A stretch of DNA of 64,000 bases from Mycolicibacterium neworleansense (GTDB lineage Bacteria; Actinomycetota; Actinomycetes; Mycobacteriales; Mycobacteriaceae), in assembly GCF_001245615.1 (NCBI RefSeq), contig NZ_CWKH01000001.1, positions 2,480,001-2,544,000 of the forward strand, in the 5' to 3' direction. Position numbers and translations under genes: made by a program. The notes beneath the pieces were generated by a model. It was not told where the DNA came from. It saw nothing but the letters and a program-made list of their open reading frames with translations, and did not search any database. The number at the start of each line of letters is the position of its first letter. Position 1 is the first letter of the stretch. This document shows, one piece after another, positions 19,016 through 26,936 of the stretch.

Positions 19016-20509
19016 TCAGCCCGGCCGGCGAGACTCCAACAGCTGCCACGCCTTGAGCGCCAGCCACAGCTGTGCCCGGGTATCGGCAGATTCCAGGTCG
19101 TCGCCCAACAGCTGACAGATCCGCCGCATCCGGTTGCGCATGGTGTGACGATGCACCGTGAGCTCGGCGGCCGCGGCCTCCATCTGGCCGTTGCGCCCGA
19201 GGAATGCCGCCAGGGTGGGAATCAGCTCGTCCCCACCGGCCAGCGAATCCAATGGTGCGGCCAGTACCCGCAGTTCGGCCACGCTGCGGCCGTCGAGCAG
19301 AACACCCATCGGGCCGAGTTCACCGAAGTCGCTGAACCGCCCGGCGCCGGCATGCGCGGCGATGCGGGCCTGTTCCAGCGCCGTGTGCAGATCCGCCAAC
19401 CGGACCGGCCGGCTCATCCCGCCCCGGACCGGTACGCCCGTCTGCTGTTCGAGTTCCTGCACGACGGTGCGGATCCGGCGCCGGCTGCCGCCGGCCGGCA
19501 CCACGAGCACAATCTCGTCGCCCGTCGGGGCCATCAGAAACGACGTCAGCACCCGGCCCAGCACGTGTTCGGCCGCCAACAACGGCCCCGCCCCGGTGAA
19601 CGACGCTACGACGACGTCACCGTCGGGCTCGAAACCGAAGTAGCGCAGCACCGCGCTGTCGACCGACCCTGCGCCGGTGAGCATCTCGCGGGTCACCGCG
19701 ATCCGCAACAGTTGCTCGGCGTCGACCACCCGGGCCGGCTTCTCGATCGCGATCGAGATGAGCGACACCGCATGCGCGATCAGCAGCCGGTCTGCGTTGG
19801 ACATCGGGCCGGACGTCCGTACCGCAAGCCGACCGCGAACCGGTTGAGCGGCGCGCAGATTCTGGATCGTCACATACGCGTCCCCGTCGGCGGTGACGTA
19901 AGCGCCGTGCCGACGGGTCGAGGCGGCCTGCTCGCCCAGTACGGCGATGAGCCGCTCCTGCGCGCTGCCCGCGGCGGCCAGCACGGTGCCGTCGGGGTCG
20001 ACCACCACGACCGTGGCGGACAGACGCTCGGCCAGTGCGCCGACCACCCCGGGGATACCGCCGCGCAACGTTGCCCGGGCCAGCACCTCCTGAGCGTCGA
20101 CGACCCGCTGGACCGAGCGCAGTTCCTCGGCCTTGAGCGCGTCGATCACCACCCGCGCGATCGCGATGAACGGCGTCGACTCGGGCACCTCGAACACCGG
20201 GAGCCCGAACTCGTCGCCGGCGGCACGCACGGCGGGCGGCACATCGGCGATCGTGGTGCCGGTGTCGACGGCCAGGGCCACCGTGCCGGCCGCGGCCAGG
20301 CGGGCAACGTAAGCGTGCTGCGCGGCGGCATCGGCACCGATGTTGATGCCCGTCGTCATCACCAACTCACCACCGGCCAGGTACGGGGTCGGATCGGTCA
20401 GCTCGATCGCATGCGCCCACGAGATCTCACGGTCAGCGCCTTGTGCCCCGGCCACCACGACAAGGCCGAGGCTGTCGACCTCGGCCAAGTCCCGCACGGT
20501 GAGCGCCAC
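19016..20509 (-). CDS. PucR-family transcriptional regulator
   Basis: 497 residues. N-terminal PucR/purine-catabolism domain (MALTVRDLAEVDSLGLVVVA, ISWAHAIELTDPTPYLAGGE), a central GGDEF-like CdaR domain, and a C-terminal PucR helix-turn-helix with FLGRNGQMEAAAAELTVHRH and TMRNRMRRICQLLG. The family controls purine, amine or amino-acid use. No purine gene lies next to it. The divergent neighbour is a 49-residue protein. Target unknown. Confidence 0.85.
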   Translation of the reverse strand: MALTVRDLAEVDSLGLVVVAGAQGADREISWAHAIELTDPTPYLAGGELVMTTGINIGADAAAQHAYVARLAAAGTVALAVDTGTTIADVPPAVRAAGDEFGLPVFEVPESTPFIAIARVVIDALKAEELRSVQRVVDAQEVLARATLRGGIPGVVGALAERLSATVVVVDPDGTVLAAAGSAQERLIAVLGEQAASTRRHGAYVTADGDAYVTIQNLRAAQPVRGRLAVRTSGPMSNADRLLIAHAVSLISIAIEKPARVVDAEQLLRIAVTREMLTGAGSVDSAVLRYFGFEPDGDVVVASFTGAGPLLAAEHVLGRVLTSFLMAPTGDEIVLVVPAGGSRRRIRTVVQELEQQTGVPVRGGMSRPVRLADLHTALEQARIAAHAGAGRFSDFGELGPMGVLLDGRSVAELRVLAAPLDSLAGGDELIPTLAAFLGRNGQMEAAAAELTVHRHTMRNRMRRICQLLGDDLESADTRAQLWLALKAWQLLESRRPG

Positions 20510-20745
20510 AGAAGCAGTCTTACTCCTTTTCGGCGGTCACCGCCGTCACCTCGGCTCGTGACTGTGACGGCGAGCACTCATCCACGATGAAAACAGTTGA
20601 GCTGTAGCCAAACTCACACTCTAAGAATTGGTTTTAATCACTGCCGGGCGGGACCATGGAGGTGTCCTTTTCTTCGGGCGATCCCCGATGTGGATGTCAG
20701 AAAACGAGTACCCGTGATCCGGGGCACTTTTGAGGAGTGAGAAGT
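20510..20745. other. Divergent intergenic region with possible structured leader
   Basis: 236 bp without a gene, between the PucR start and the 49-codon gene. The part next to the PucR gene is AT-richer. Downstream, CCCCGAT near 20684 and ATCCGGGG near 20724 can partly pair in the leader of the small gene, ending just before GAGGAG. No known RNA family is recognised. Confidence 0.3.
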
Positions 20746-20895
20746 ATGTCGTTCGCACAATTCCGTGCAAACCAGAAGCGCGCCAACATGCGGCGCCGCC
20801 TCTACGCGCGGATCAACGAACTGCCCAACTCATCGGTCCGCGAAGAGCTGATCGCAGTGGTCCAGCGGCACGAGCTTCAGGATGCACAGCACTGA
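20746..20895 (+). CDS. Small 49-residue basic protein
   Basis: ATG at 20746 follows GAGGAG at a normal distance and the frame ends at TGA 20893-20895. The product is 49 residues, rich in Arg and Gln (FRANQKRANMRRRLYARINE, then a second amphipathic helix VREELIAVVQRHE). Two helices, no cysteines, no signal peptide. A strong intrinsic terminator starts 17 bp after the stop, so this is a self-contained transcription unit. I do not recognise the family; its good RBS and private terminator argue that it is expressed. Confidence 0.68.
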   Translation: MSFAQFRANQKRANMRRRLYARINELPNSSVREELIAVVQRHELQDAQH

Positions 20896-20911
20896 AACAT
20901 CGATTCCGCTT

Positions 20912-20952
20912 ACAGAGCCGGTGGCCCTAAGGCCCCGGCTCTGTCGCCTTTT
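20912..20952 (+). terminator. Intrinsic terminator after the small-protein gene
   Basis: A 10-bp perfect stem, ACAGAGCCGG at 20912-20921 and CCGGCTCTGT at 20935-20944, then a TTTT run at 20949-20952. It also lies 14 bp before the end of the convergent SDR gene. Confidence 0.8.
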
Positions 20953-20965
20953 CGGGCCGGAATCG

Positions 20966-21703
20966 TCAGCCGCGGCCGAAGTAGGGCATCGCCCGCGCCA
21001 TCACGGTCAGTGACGGGACCGACACCTCCAGCGGCAGATCGACCAGGTGCTCGATGGCGCGGGCCACGTGCTCGACGTCGAAAGTCGGCTCCGCCGCGAG
21101 ACTTCCGTCGGCCTGCAGGGTCTGATGGCTGAAACCGGCGGTCATATCCGTGGCGGCATTGCCGATGTCGATCTGGGTGACGCAGATGTCGATATCGCGC
21201 AAATCCAACAACATTGACGCGGTCAGCCCGCTCATCGCGTGTTTGGTGACGGTGTAGGCCAGGCTGTTCGGGCGGGGGCGGTGCGCGGAGATCGATCCGT
21301 TATTGATGATCCGACCGCCCCTGGGCAACTGGGCAGCCATGACACGTGCGGCTTCTCTGGCGCAGAACACCGCGCCGTCCACATTGGTGCGCCATGTCGA
21401 GTGCCACTGTTCATCGTCGATATCGGCGATCGACGCCGACGGACCGAACACGCCGGCGTTGTTGAACAGCACGTCGACCCGTCCGAAGGTGGACACCGTA
21501 TCGGCGAACAACGCCCGCACCGAGGCGGAATCCGTGACGTCGGCCGGGAAGACGCGGGCGTTCGGGTGACCGTCGGCGACAGCCACCAGAGGTTCATTGC
21601 GGCGACCCGACAGCACCACCCGATGACCGGCGTCCAACAGGACCCGGGCCGTGGCGCGGCCGATGCCGCTGCCCGCGCCGGTGACGATCACGACTTTCTG
21701 CAC
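20966..21703 (-). CDS. Short-chain dehydrogenase/reductase
   Basis: 245 residues from a GTG. Classical SDR: cofactor motif TGAGSGIG at residues 8-15, NNAG near residue 87, catalytic Ser in NNGSIS and YTVTK (Tyr-x-x-x-Lys). The residues after strand 2 (SGRRNE) favour NADP. Probably oxidises or reduces a hydroxyl/keto group. It ends convergently against the 49-residue gene; the DHA2 transporter gene, also on the minus strand, lies upstream of it (its stop is 122 bp away). Confidence 0.83.
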   Translation of the reverse strand: MQKVVIVTGAGSGIGRATARVLLDAGHRVVLSGRRNEPLVAVADGHPNARVFPADVTDSASVRALFADTVSTFGRVDVLFNNAGVFGPSASIADIDDEQWHSTWRTNVDGAVFCAREAARVMAAQLPRGGRIINNGSISAHRPRPNSLAYTVTKHAMSGLTASMLLDLRDIDICVTQIDIGNAATDMTAGFSHQTLQADGSLAAEPTFDVEHVARAIEHLVDLPLEVSVPSLTVMARAMPYFGRG

Positions 21704-21825
21704 GGGTTCGATTGTGCCCGAGCTCAGTGGGGTTGAACTCGTGTGTCGAGTGCACTTTCACCATCGGCCGCGGTGCCGGCGCCACGCACGCGTAGTGCCC
21801 TACCCGACTGCACTGGCGCCACGGG

Positions 21826-23271
21826 CTAATGCGTCGGCGTACCGCCGGCGGGAGTCGGGCGCGGCGCGGTGAAGAACGCCATGACCACGGCGATCACGCT
21901 GATCACCGCGGCCGCCGTGAACGCCGCATGCACCCCGGGCAGATCCGGGGCCCCACCCGATTGCGACGCCTTCGTCATCACCGTCACGAACAATGCGGTC
22001 CCCGCGGCACCGCCGACCTGTTGCAGCGTGGTCAAGATGGCGCTGCCATGTGAGTAGAGCCGGTCGGGCAGGACCCCGAGCGCGTCGGTCATCAACGGGG
22101 TGAACATCATCGACAAACCCACCATCATGATCGTCTGCAGCACAACGAGTTCCCAGACCGGCGAGGCCGCCGACAGCAGCGTGAATCCCCACAGCGATAC
22201 GCACAGCAGCACCGACCCGGGCACGACGAGGACCCGGGCGCCGTGCCGGTCGTAGGCCCGCCCGACGAGCGGCCCGGCCACACCCATCAGCAGACCGCCC
22301 GGCAGTGTGGCCAGGCCGGCGACCAACGCGCTCTGCTTCAGCACGTCCTGGACATACAGCGGCACCATGATGATCGCGCCGAACAGTCCCATGAAACCGA
22401 GGACCACCAGGCCCAGCGACACCGAGAACCGCCGGTAGGCGAACGGCCGCAGGTCGAGGAACGCGCGGTTGCGTCGTTGCAGCTGTATCTGCCGTGCGCC
22501 GAAGATCACCATCGCCACCGCACCGACCGTCATCGGCAGCCACGCCGGCATCGACTGCTGCCCATGTGCGGACTCCCCCATCAGCGACAGGCCGAACACC
22601 AAGCCCGCGAACGCCACCGCCGACAGCGGTACCGAGACGGGATCGATCGGCGTCGGTTCCTCCCGCTCATCGTCGACCCGCAGCCAGGCCAGACCGGCGC
22701 TGAGCGCCACCAGCGCGATGGGCAGCACGATCCAGAACATCCAGCGCCAGTCGAGTGAACCCAGAATGAAGCCCGACAAGGTCGGGCCGATCGCCGGTGC
22801 GACGGCTATGACGATCGAGATGGTCCCCATCATCTGCCCGCGCCGATCGGCCGGGATCAACATCATGACCGTCGTCATCAGCAGCGGCATCATCACGGCG
22901 GTGCCGCACGCCTGCACAATGCGCCCGACCAGCAGCACGGTGAATCCCGGTGCCAGCGCGGCGATCAAGGTGCCGGCGCAGAAAAACGTCATCGACGCCA
23001 GGAAGATGCCGCGCACCGGGAAGCGCTGTAGCAGCGAACCGGACATCGGGATGACGACCGCCATCGTCAACAGGAAGCCACTGGTCAGCCATTGCGCCGT
23101 GCTGGCGGAGATGTCCAGGTCGACGATCAGGGCCGGTAGCGCAACGCTCATGATCGTCTCGTTGAGGATCATCACGAACGCCGAGGCAACCAGCAACGCG
23201 ATGATGACGTTGGCACTCGACTGGGCACGCGGTCGCGTCGCGATCTCCCCCGTGCTCGGGCCCGTTGTCAT
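21826..23271 (-). CDS. DHA2-family (EmrB/QacA) drug efflux transporter
   Basis: 481 residues from the ATG at 23271, with a GGGGAG ribosome-binding site; an adjacent GTG two codons earlier is possible and the frame is open back to 23361. Fourteen hydrophobic segments are traceable. Motifs include LNETIMSVALPALIVDLDIS (DHA2 motif D1), GRIVQACGTAVMMPLLM (motif B) and APAIGPTLSGFILGSLDWRW (antiporter motif C). It is a proton-driven exporter of hydrophobic or cationic compounds. No adjacent regulator is present. Confidence 0.85.
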   Translation of the reverse strand: MTTGPSTGEIATRPRAQSSANVIIALLVASAFVMILNETIMSVALPALIVDLDISASTAQWLTSGFLLTMAVVIPMSGSLLQRFPVRGIFLASMTFFCAGTLIAALAPGFTVLLVGRIVQACGTAVMMPLLMTTVMMLIPADRRGQMMGTISIVIAVAPAIGPTLSGFILGSLDWRWMFWIVLPIALVALSAGLAWLRVDDEREEPTPIDPVSVPLSAVAFAGLVFGLSLMGESAHGQQSMPAWLPMTVGAVAMVIFGARQIQLQRRNRAFLDLRPFAYRRFSVSLGLVVLGFMGLFGAIIMVPLYVQDVLKQSALVAGLATLPGGLLMGVAGPLVGRAYDRHGARVLVVPGSVLLCVSLWGFTLLSAASPVWELVVLQTIMMVGLSMMFTPLMTDALGVLPDRLYSHGSAILTTLQQVGGAAGTALFVTVMTKASQSGGAPDLPGVHAAFTAAAVISVIAVVMAFFTAPRPTPAGGTPTH

Positions 23272-23423
23272 TACCACTCCCCTGTCTCCCCCGAGACGTC
23301 GTTTACGCAGCCACCCAGGGTAGGTGGGATACCCGACGCGAGGGAAACCGGTTTTTGCCACGACGACGGCACCAAAAATTGACGCAGGAAGAAATTGAGT
23401 AGTGCACTACTGCATACGTCGCG

Positions 23424-24497
23424 ATGGCGGTGCGAAACGATCAGGCAATGACGATCATCGACGCGGCACCACACCTCGGCAGTGCGATCCCCTCATTCCC
23501 CATGTCCGCCAACGGAATGCCACATCCGCTTGCCCTGACCACAGCGAACTTCAAGGCTGCGATGTCAACCGCCGACCGACTGATCATCGACGGTAGTGCC
23601 ACGAATGACGAGGTGCGGGACCGAGTTATCGCCGCCTGCGATGCCCTTTCCGACCAGATCCGCATCCACTTGCGGGAAGGCACTCCCGACGCCGACGAGT
23701 TGGGCGCCTTTGTGCACCGGGAGACGTACCCGTACCTGGGGTTGAGCACTCTGGTCGATCGCTCCTACACCAAGCCACGGGGCTACGCCGGTGACTATCT
23801 GACGTTGCAGATGGTGTACGACGACCAACCGGACGGGGTACGCCGACTCGGTCCCTTTATCGACCGGTGGTTTCTCGGAATACCCGCCTCTCGCGCGGTC
23901 AAGAACCGCCGGCAGCTCTTGCGCAGCATCATCATCGACGCCGCACGGGCCTGTGACGGAAGGCCGGCTGCCATCACGAGTCTGGCTTGCGGGCCGGCCC
24001 GCGAGATCTTCGACGTCTTCGCCGAGCCCGACCATCCGGACATCGTTGCCACCGGCCTGGACATCGACGACCAGGCGCTGGCCTATGCCGAAGGCATCGC
24101 GGACAGCGCCGGTGCGACCGAACGAGTTACGTTCGTACAAGCCAACGTCGTCAAACTGGCCCTCGGCCGTCAAACACTCGAATTGAGCGATCAGGATCTG
24201 GTGTATTCGATCGGCCTCATCGACTACCTGGCCGATCATCTCGTGGTGAAGCTCCTCGACTGGGTCTATCATCGCCTCCGCCCCGGTGGCCGAGCGATCG
24301 TCGGAAACTTCGACATCGGCAATCCCGACCGGGCGTTCATGGACCACCTGCTGGACTGGAAACTCATCCACCGGTCACCGCAAGACCTGGTCGGTCTGTT
24401 CGCACAGTCGGAGTTCGGGGATGCGCCGGTGCAAGTGCGGCGCGAAGCCACCGGAATCAACTTGTTCGCCTCGGCCCACCGGCCGGGCGGCGATTGA
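23424..24497 (+). CDS. Class I SAM-dependent methyltransferase
   Basis: 357 residues (an ATG eight codons in, at 23448, is equally possible). The N-terminal 140 residues are helical. A Rossmann methyltransferase domain follows with motif I ITSLACGPAREIFDVF, acidic motif DIDDQALAYAE, and VYSIGLIDYL then LRPGGRAIVGNFD. The LACGPARE form of motif I is seen in proteins annotated as extracellular-factor 3-hydroxypalmitate methyl ester synthases, so a small-molecule or fatty-acid carboxyl methyltransferase is possible. This is the first gene of the accessory stretch. Confidence 0.75.
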   Translation: MAVRNDQAMTIIDAAPHLGSAIPSFPMSANGMPHPLALTTANFKAAMSTADRLIIDGSATNDEVRDRVIAACDALSDQIRIHLREGTPDADELGAFVHRETYPYLGLSTLVDRSYTKPRGYAGDYLTLQMVYDDQPDGVRRLGPFIDRWFLGIPASRAVKNRRQLLRSIIIDAARACDGRPAAITSLACGPAREIFDVFAEPDHPDIVATGLDIDDQALAYAEGIADSAGATERVTFVQANVVKLALGRQTLELSDQDLVYSIGLIDYLADHLVVKLLDWVYHRLRPGGRAIVGNFDIGNPDRAFMDHLLDWKLIHRSPQDLVGLFAQSEFGDAPVQVRREATGINLFASAHRPGGD

Positions 24498-24546
24498 GAT
24501 ACCCAATCGTGGTTCGCAGGCTCAGACGCAGGATTAAGGTCGAAAA

Positions 24547-25329
24547 ATGACTGGGTCAACCGTGATTCGTCGCCTGACATCAGCGGTGGTAGTCGTGTCG
24601 ATGATCGGATTTGGGACAGCATGTAATTCGCGCGATTCGGGCAGCGGGACCCGTCCGGAATCGACCACGACGGCCGGCGCCGTAACAACAAGCTCAGCAG
24701 CGCCTGCCCAGGCCGTGCCGTTCACAGGGTTCGTCGAAACCCTCGACGGCACAAAAGGAATCGTCACCTACAAGGTGGAGCTTCCGCAGCTCAAGGGCGG
24801 AACCGCCGCAGTCCGCGACAAGTTCAACGCTTCGGTGCGCGCTGCCCTCGACGACCATCTAGAGCCCACCGAGGATGGCCTTCCGGTCACCGTCGCGTCG
24901 GGGGCACTGCCCGAGGACGAGCGCAGCAGGGTGTCCCACATCGGCAGCGGTGTGGTGGCCGGCGTGCTGCTGCTCAACATCTACGTCGAGCATGCGGCGC
25001 ATCCGTTCAACACGGTCTCCACGACGGTGATCGACACTCACACCGCGGCGCCGATCATGATCACCGATCTGTTCAACGACCAGAACGCCGGCCTGAACAC
25101 CATGGTCGAGGCCATCAGGGCCGAGATGGCCGACGAGGACAAGCTGGCCAACCAGCCCCCACCGGAACCGGTCGCCGATCAGCTCGCCAACTGGTTGCCC
25201 GACGACGACGGCCTGGTGTTCTACGTACCGGTCGCCCACGTGCTCGGCGACTACTACCCCGTGGCCGTGGGCTGGGACGCCATAGCCGGCGTGCTCGCGC
25301 CAGGGATGCAGGACAAGCTGACGACGTAG
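24547..25329 (+). CDS. DUF3298 (MPT64/RsiV-like) putative lipoprotein
   Basis: 260 residues. An N-terminal signal with a hydrophobic run (AVVVVSMIGFG) ends at Thr-Ala-Cys26, a weak lipobox lacking Leu at -3. A Ser/Thr linker follows. The mature part has the DUF3298/DUF4163-type fold seen in MPT64 and RsiV: YKVELPQLKGG near the N-terminus, NTVSTTVIDTHTAAPIMITD in the middle and a C-terminal DDDGLVFYVPVAHVLGDYYP. Probably exported and membrane-anchored or secreted; function of the family in mycobacteria is unclear. Its stop abuts a decayed minus-strand gene. Confidence 0.75.
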   Translation: MTGSTVIRRLTSAVVVVSMIGFGTACNSRDSGSGTRPESTTTAGAVTTSSAAPAQAVPFTGFVETLDGTKGIVTYKVELPQLKGGTAAVRDKFNASVRAALDDHLEPTEDGLPVTVASGALPEDERSRVSHIGSGVVAGVLLLNIYVEHAAHPFNTVSTTVIDTHTAAPIMITDLFNDQNAGLNTMVEAIRAEMADEDKLANQPPPEPVADQLANWLPDDDGLVFYVPVAHVLGDYYPVAVGWDAIAGVLAPGMQDKLTT

Positions 25330-25331
25330 GT

Positions 25332-25812
25332 GTACACGCCAGCCGGTCGCCGATCTCCAGGCCGGCAAGCGGCGAGGTGCCGTCGAAGATGACTTTGCCC
25401 CACTCGCGCACAGTGCAATGCAGCGTGCCCGCCAGGAACTCATGGTCGGTGTCGATGTTGCGGCGCTGCGCCGGAAGCGGTACGGGCAGCACGTGCGGTG
25501 AGCCTGCCGCGCCGCGCCCGTCCAGTTCCACCAGGAACTGTGGTGTGCGAGCGCTGATTCGCCAATGCCAGGTATCCCGGTCGAAGTGATGGTCCACCAG
25601 CGCCGGAGGGGTGAGGCGCAGCACGCGCGAGCCGAGCCGGACCACCACACCACCACCCGGCCCGACGCCGCGTCGGTCAGCCGCCAGAACCAGCCCTCCA
25701 TCTCGGTGCCATGGGAGGGCAGCGGATCACCGAACGGCACGCCGGCACCCGTGCGGCGATACAGCGCGACGAGTTCTCGGCCAGGCCAGGTGAGGGCTTC
25801 CACGGCATCCAT
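25332..25812 (-). pseudogene. Frameshifted and truncated gene, tocopherol-cyclase-like (?)
   Basis: A plausible start ATG at 25812 gives MDAVEALTWPGRELVALYRR and GTEMEGWFWRLTDAASGRVVV. Coding sense then switches frame within a GTGGTGGTGTGGTGG stretch near 25645 and continues as VRLGSRVLRLTPPALVDHHF, DTWHWRISARTPQFLVELDG, HVLPVPLPAQRRNIDTDHEF and VREWGKVIFDGTSPLAGLEI, before running into antisense of the DUF3298 gene. The two parts look like the ends of one beta-rich protein, so a frameshift or internal deletion plus loss of the 3' end is likely. The similarity to tocopherol-cyclase-like proteins is a weak recollection. Confidence 0.6.
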
Positions 25813-25941
25813 GCCGCCCTGATACCCAGTTCGGGGGACGGGGATGCACTCCCGAACGCAGGTTTGGAACATGCGCCACCCGGGGTACGAGCAGGCAGCG
25901 CGGCGCCACAGCGGCGCCCCAGACCGAGAGAGGCCGGTGCG

Positions 25942-26043
25942 GTGATTCCTTTTATCTGCCCAAGCTGCGGCAAGCTCGACATCGACTCCCCCGACTGCTC
26001 GTCCTGTGCGCGCAGCGACCACGAGATACATGACGCCGCCTGA
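25942..26043 (+). CDS. Tiny zinc-ribbon protein (33 residues)
   Basis: GTG at 25942, with a GAGAGAGG stretch about 10 bp upstream, opens a 33-residue frame with two cysteine pairs, CPSC and CSSC, separated by 11 residues, then an acidic/His tail (RSDHEIHDAA). The knuckle pair is what a minimal zinc ribbon needs. A strong hairpin follows 30 bp after the stop. The same frame is open further upstream (to 25711), but that part overlaps the decayed gene and looks non-coding. Family not recognised. Confidence 0.5.
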   Translation: MIPFICPSCGKLDIDSPDCSSCARSDHEIHDAA

Positions 26044-26073
26044 GGGGTGAGCGCACCGAGGATCACGGCATGA

Positions 26074-26108
26074 AAATGGCCCCCGGAGATAATCTCCGAG
26101 GGCCATTT
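26074..26108. terminator. Strong hairpin after the zinc-ribbon ORF
   Basis: AAATGGCCCCCGGAGA (26074-26089) and TCTCCGAGGGCCATTT (26093-26108) pair along 16 positions with one mismatch and a 3-base loop. A TCCTCTT stretch follows. The A/T ends make it a possible bidirectional intrinsic terminator. Confidence 0.65.
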
Positions 26109-26149
26109 CCTCTTGGTAGCCCTGGGACGGTTCAGTCCGAACACATTGT

Positions 26150-26383
26150 TTGACAGTCGTGCAACATGAGGTTCCTGGGACTCGCCAGTCGTCTCGGTTC
26201 GTCTCCCCGTCTCCGAAGCGACGGCGGATCACCGCCCAGCTGCGAACGGCTGTCGTGGAGGCATACGAGTCCGGTTGCACGAGTCGGGAAGTCGCGGAAG
26301 AGCTCAATATTGGCCGTAGCACGGTCCTGAAGATCTTGAAGCAGGCGGGCGCAACCGTTCGCCCGCAGGGCCAGAAGTACTGA
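26150..26383 (+). CDS. Small helix-turn-helix DNA-binding protein
   Basis: 77 residues with a TTG as first possible start; the convincing part begins at about residue 23. It holds one helix-turn-helix: RRRITAQLRTAVVEAYESGC, then TSREVAEELNIGRSTVLKIL, the pattern of resolvase/invertase C-terminal HTH_7 domains and of small phage regulators. No catalytic domain is present, so it is either a free-standing regulator or a leftover of a recombinase. It precedes an IS256 element by 550 bp and a recombinase remnant lies 7 kb away. Confidence 0.6.
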   Translation: MTVVQHEVPGTRQSSRFVSPSPKRRRITAQLRTAVVEAYESGCTSREVAEELNIGRSTVLKILKQAGATVRPQGQKY

Positions 26384-26522
26384 CTCCAGCCACTCCCGTG
26401 CTCTCGCAAGAACCGTTCGCCACGCAGGAGACAACATGGACACGCCGCATAGCCGTTGTCATGGCGAGCGGCCCAAAACCAGCAGAGGAGCCGGCCCTGC
26501 TGGCAACAGTTCAAGCGGGTTG

Positions 26523-26666
26523 CTACTTCCGCTTGCTCTTGGCCTGGGCCAGTGCACTGGCTGCGACCGACTTCGTCTTCGCAGACGACTTCGGATTGCT
26601 CAAGAGTGCCGAAGCCTTCTTTGCAACTTTCGCGCTCGTAACCCTGGTGCTGCTCGATTTAGCCAT
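26523..26666 (-). CDS. Small Lys/Ala/Ser-rich basic protein (47 residues)
   Basis: The ATG at 26666 has AGGAGG ten bases upstream, which decides the start. The 47-residue product is low in complexity: Ser/Thr/Lys/Ala dominate (SAKVAKKASALLSNPKSSAK, ending AQAKSKRK). It has no acidic residue and a very high positive charge. I recall short proteins of the type S-A-K-V-A-x-x-A-S in many bacteria, without known function. It may bind nucleic acid. It stands alone in accessory DNA. Confidence 0.55.
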   Translation of the reverse strand: MAKSSSTRVTSAKVAKKASALLSNPKSSAKTKSVAASALAQAKSKRK

Positions 26667-26936
26667 AGTCTTTTCCTCCTTTCCTTGCCACTGCATGGCC
26701 TTAGCTTGAGCACATCGTCGGGCTTCCCCTCCATACAATGCGCGAGCCCCGCAGGCATCGACCGGCTCACGAAGCCTGTAGCGCCATACCGACAGGGTTG
26801 TTGCAGAGGCTCCAACAACCCCAACCCTGAGTGCACCCAGAGCATTTCAGTATGGGGCCTCCGGTTACTGACGTTACGGACGCTATCAACGACACGCCGC
26901 CCTTTCGCTACACAAGTTCGCTGATCTGTCTGGCAG
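26667..26936. other. Intergenic region upstream of small basic gene and IS
   Basis: 270 bp. It contains the AGGAGG site of the minus-strand small gene and a hairpin, GGGTTGTTG near 26797 pairing with CCAACAACCC near 26813, in the small gene's upstream region. No open frame with coding character is seen. Confidence 0.4.

Noticed and set aside
24859..26514. 551-codon minus-strand frame
   Set aside because: It joins antisense of the DUF3298 gene, one frame of the decayed gene and intergenic DNA; only the 25332-25812 part looks protein-like.
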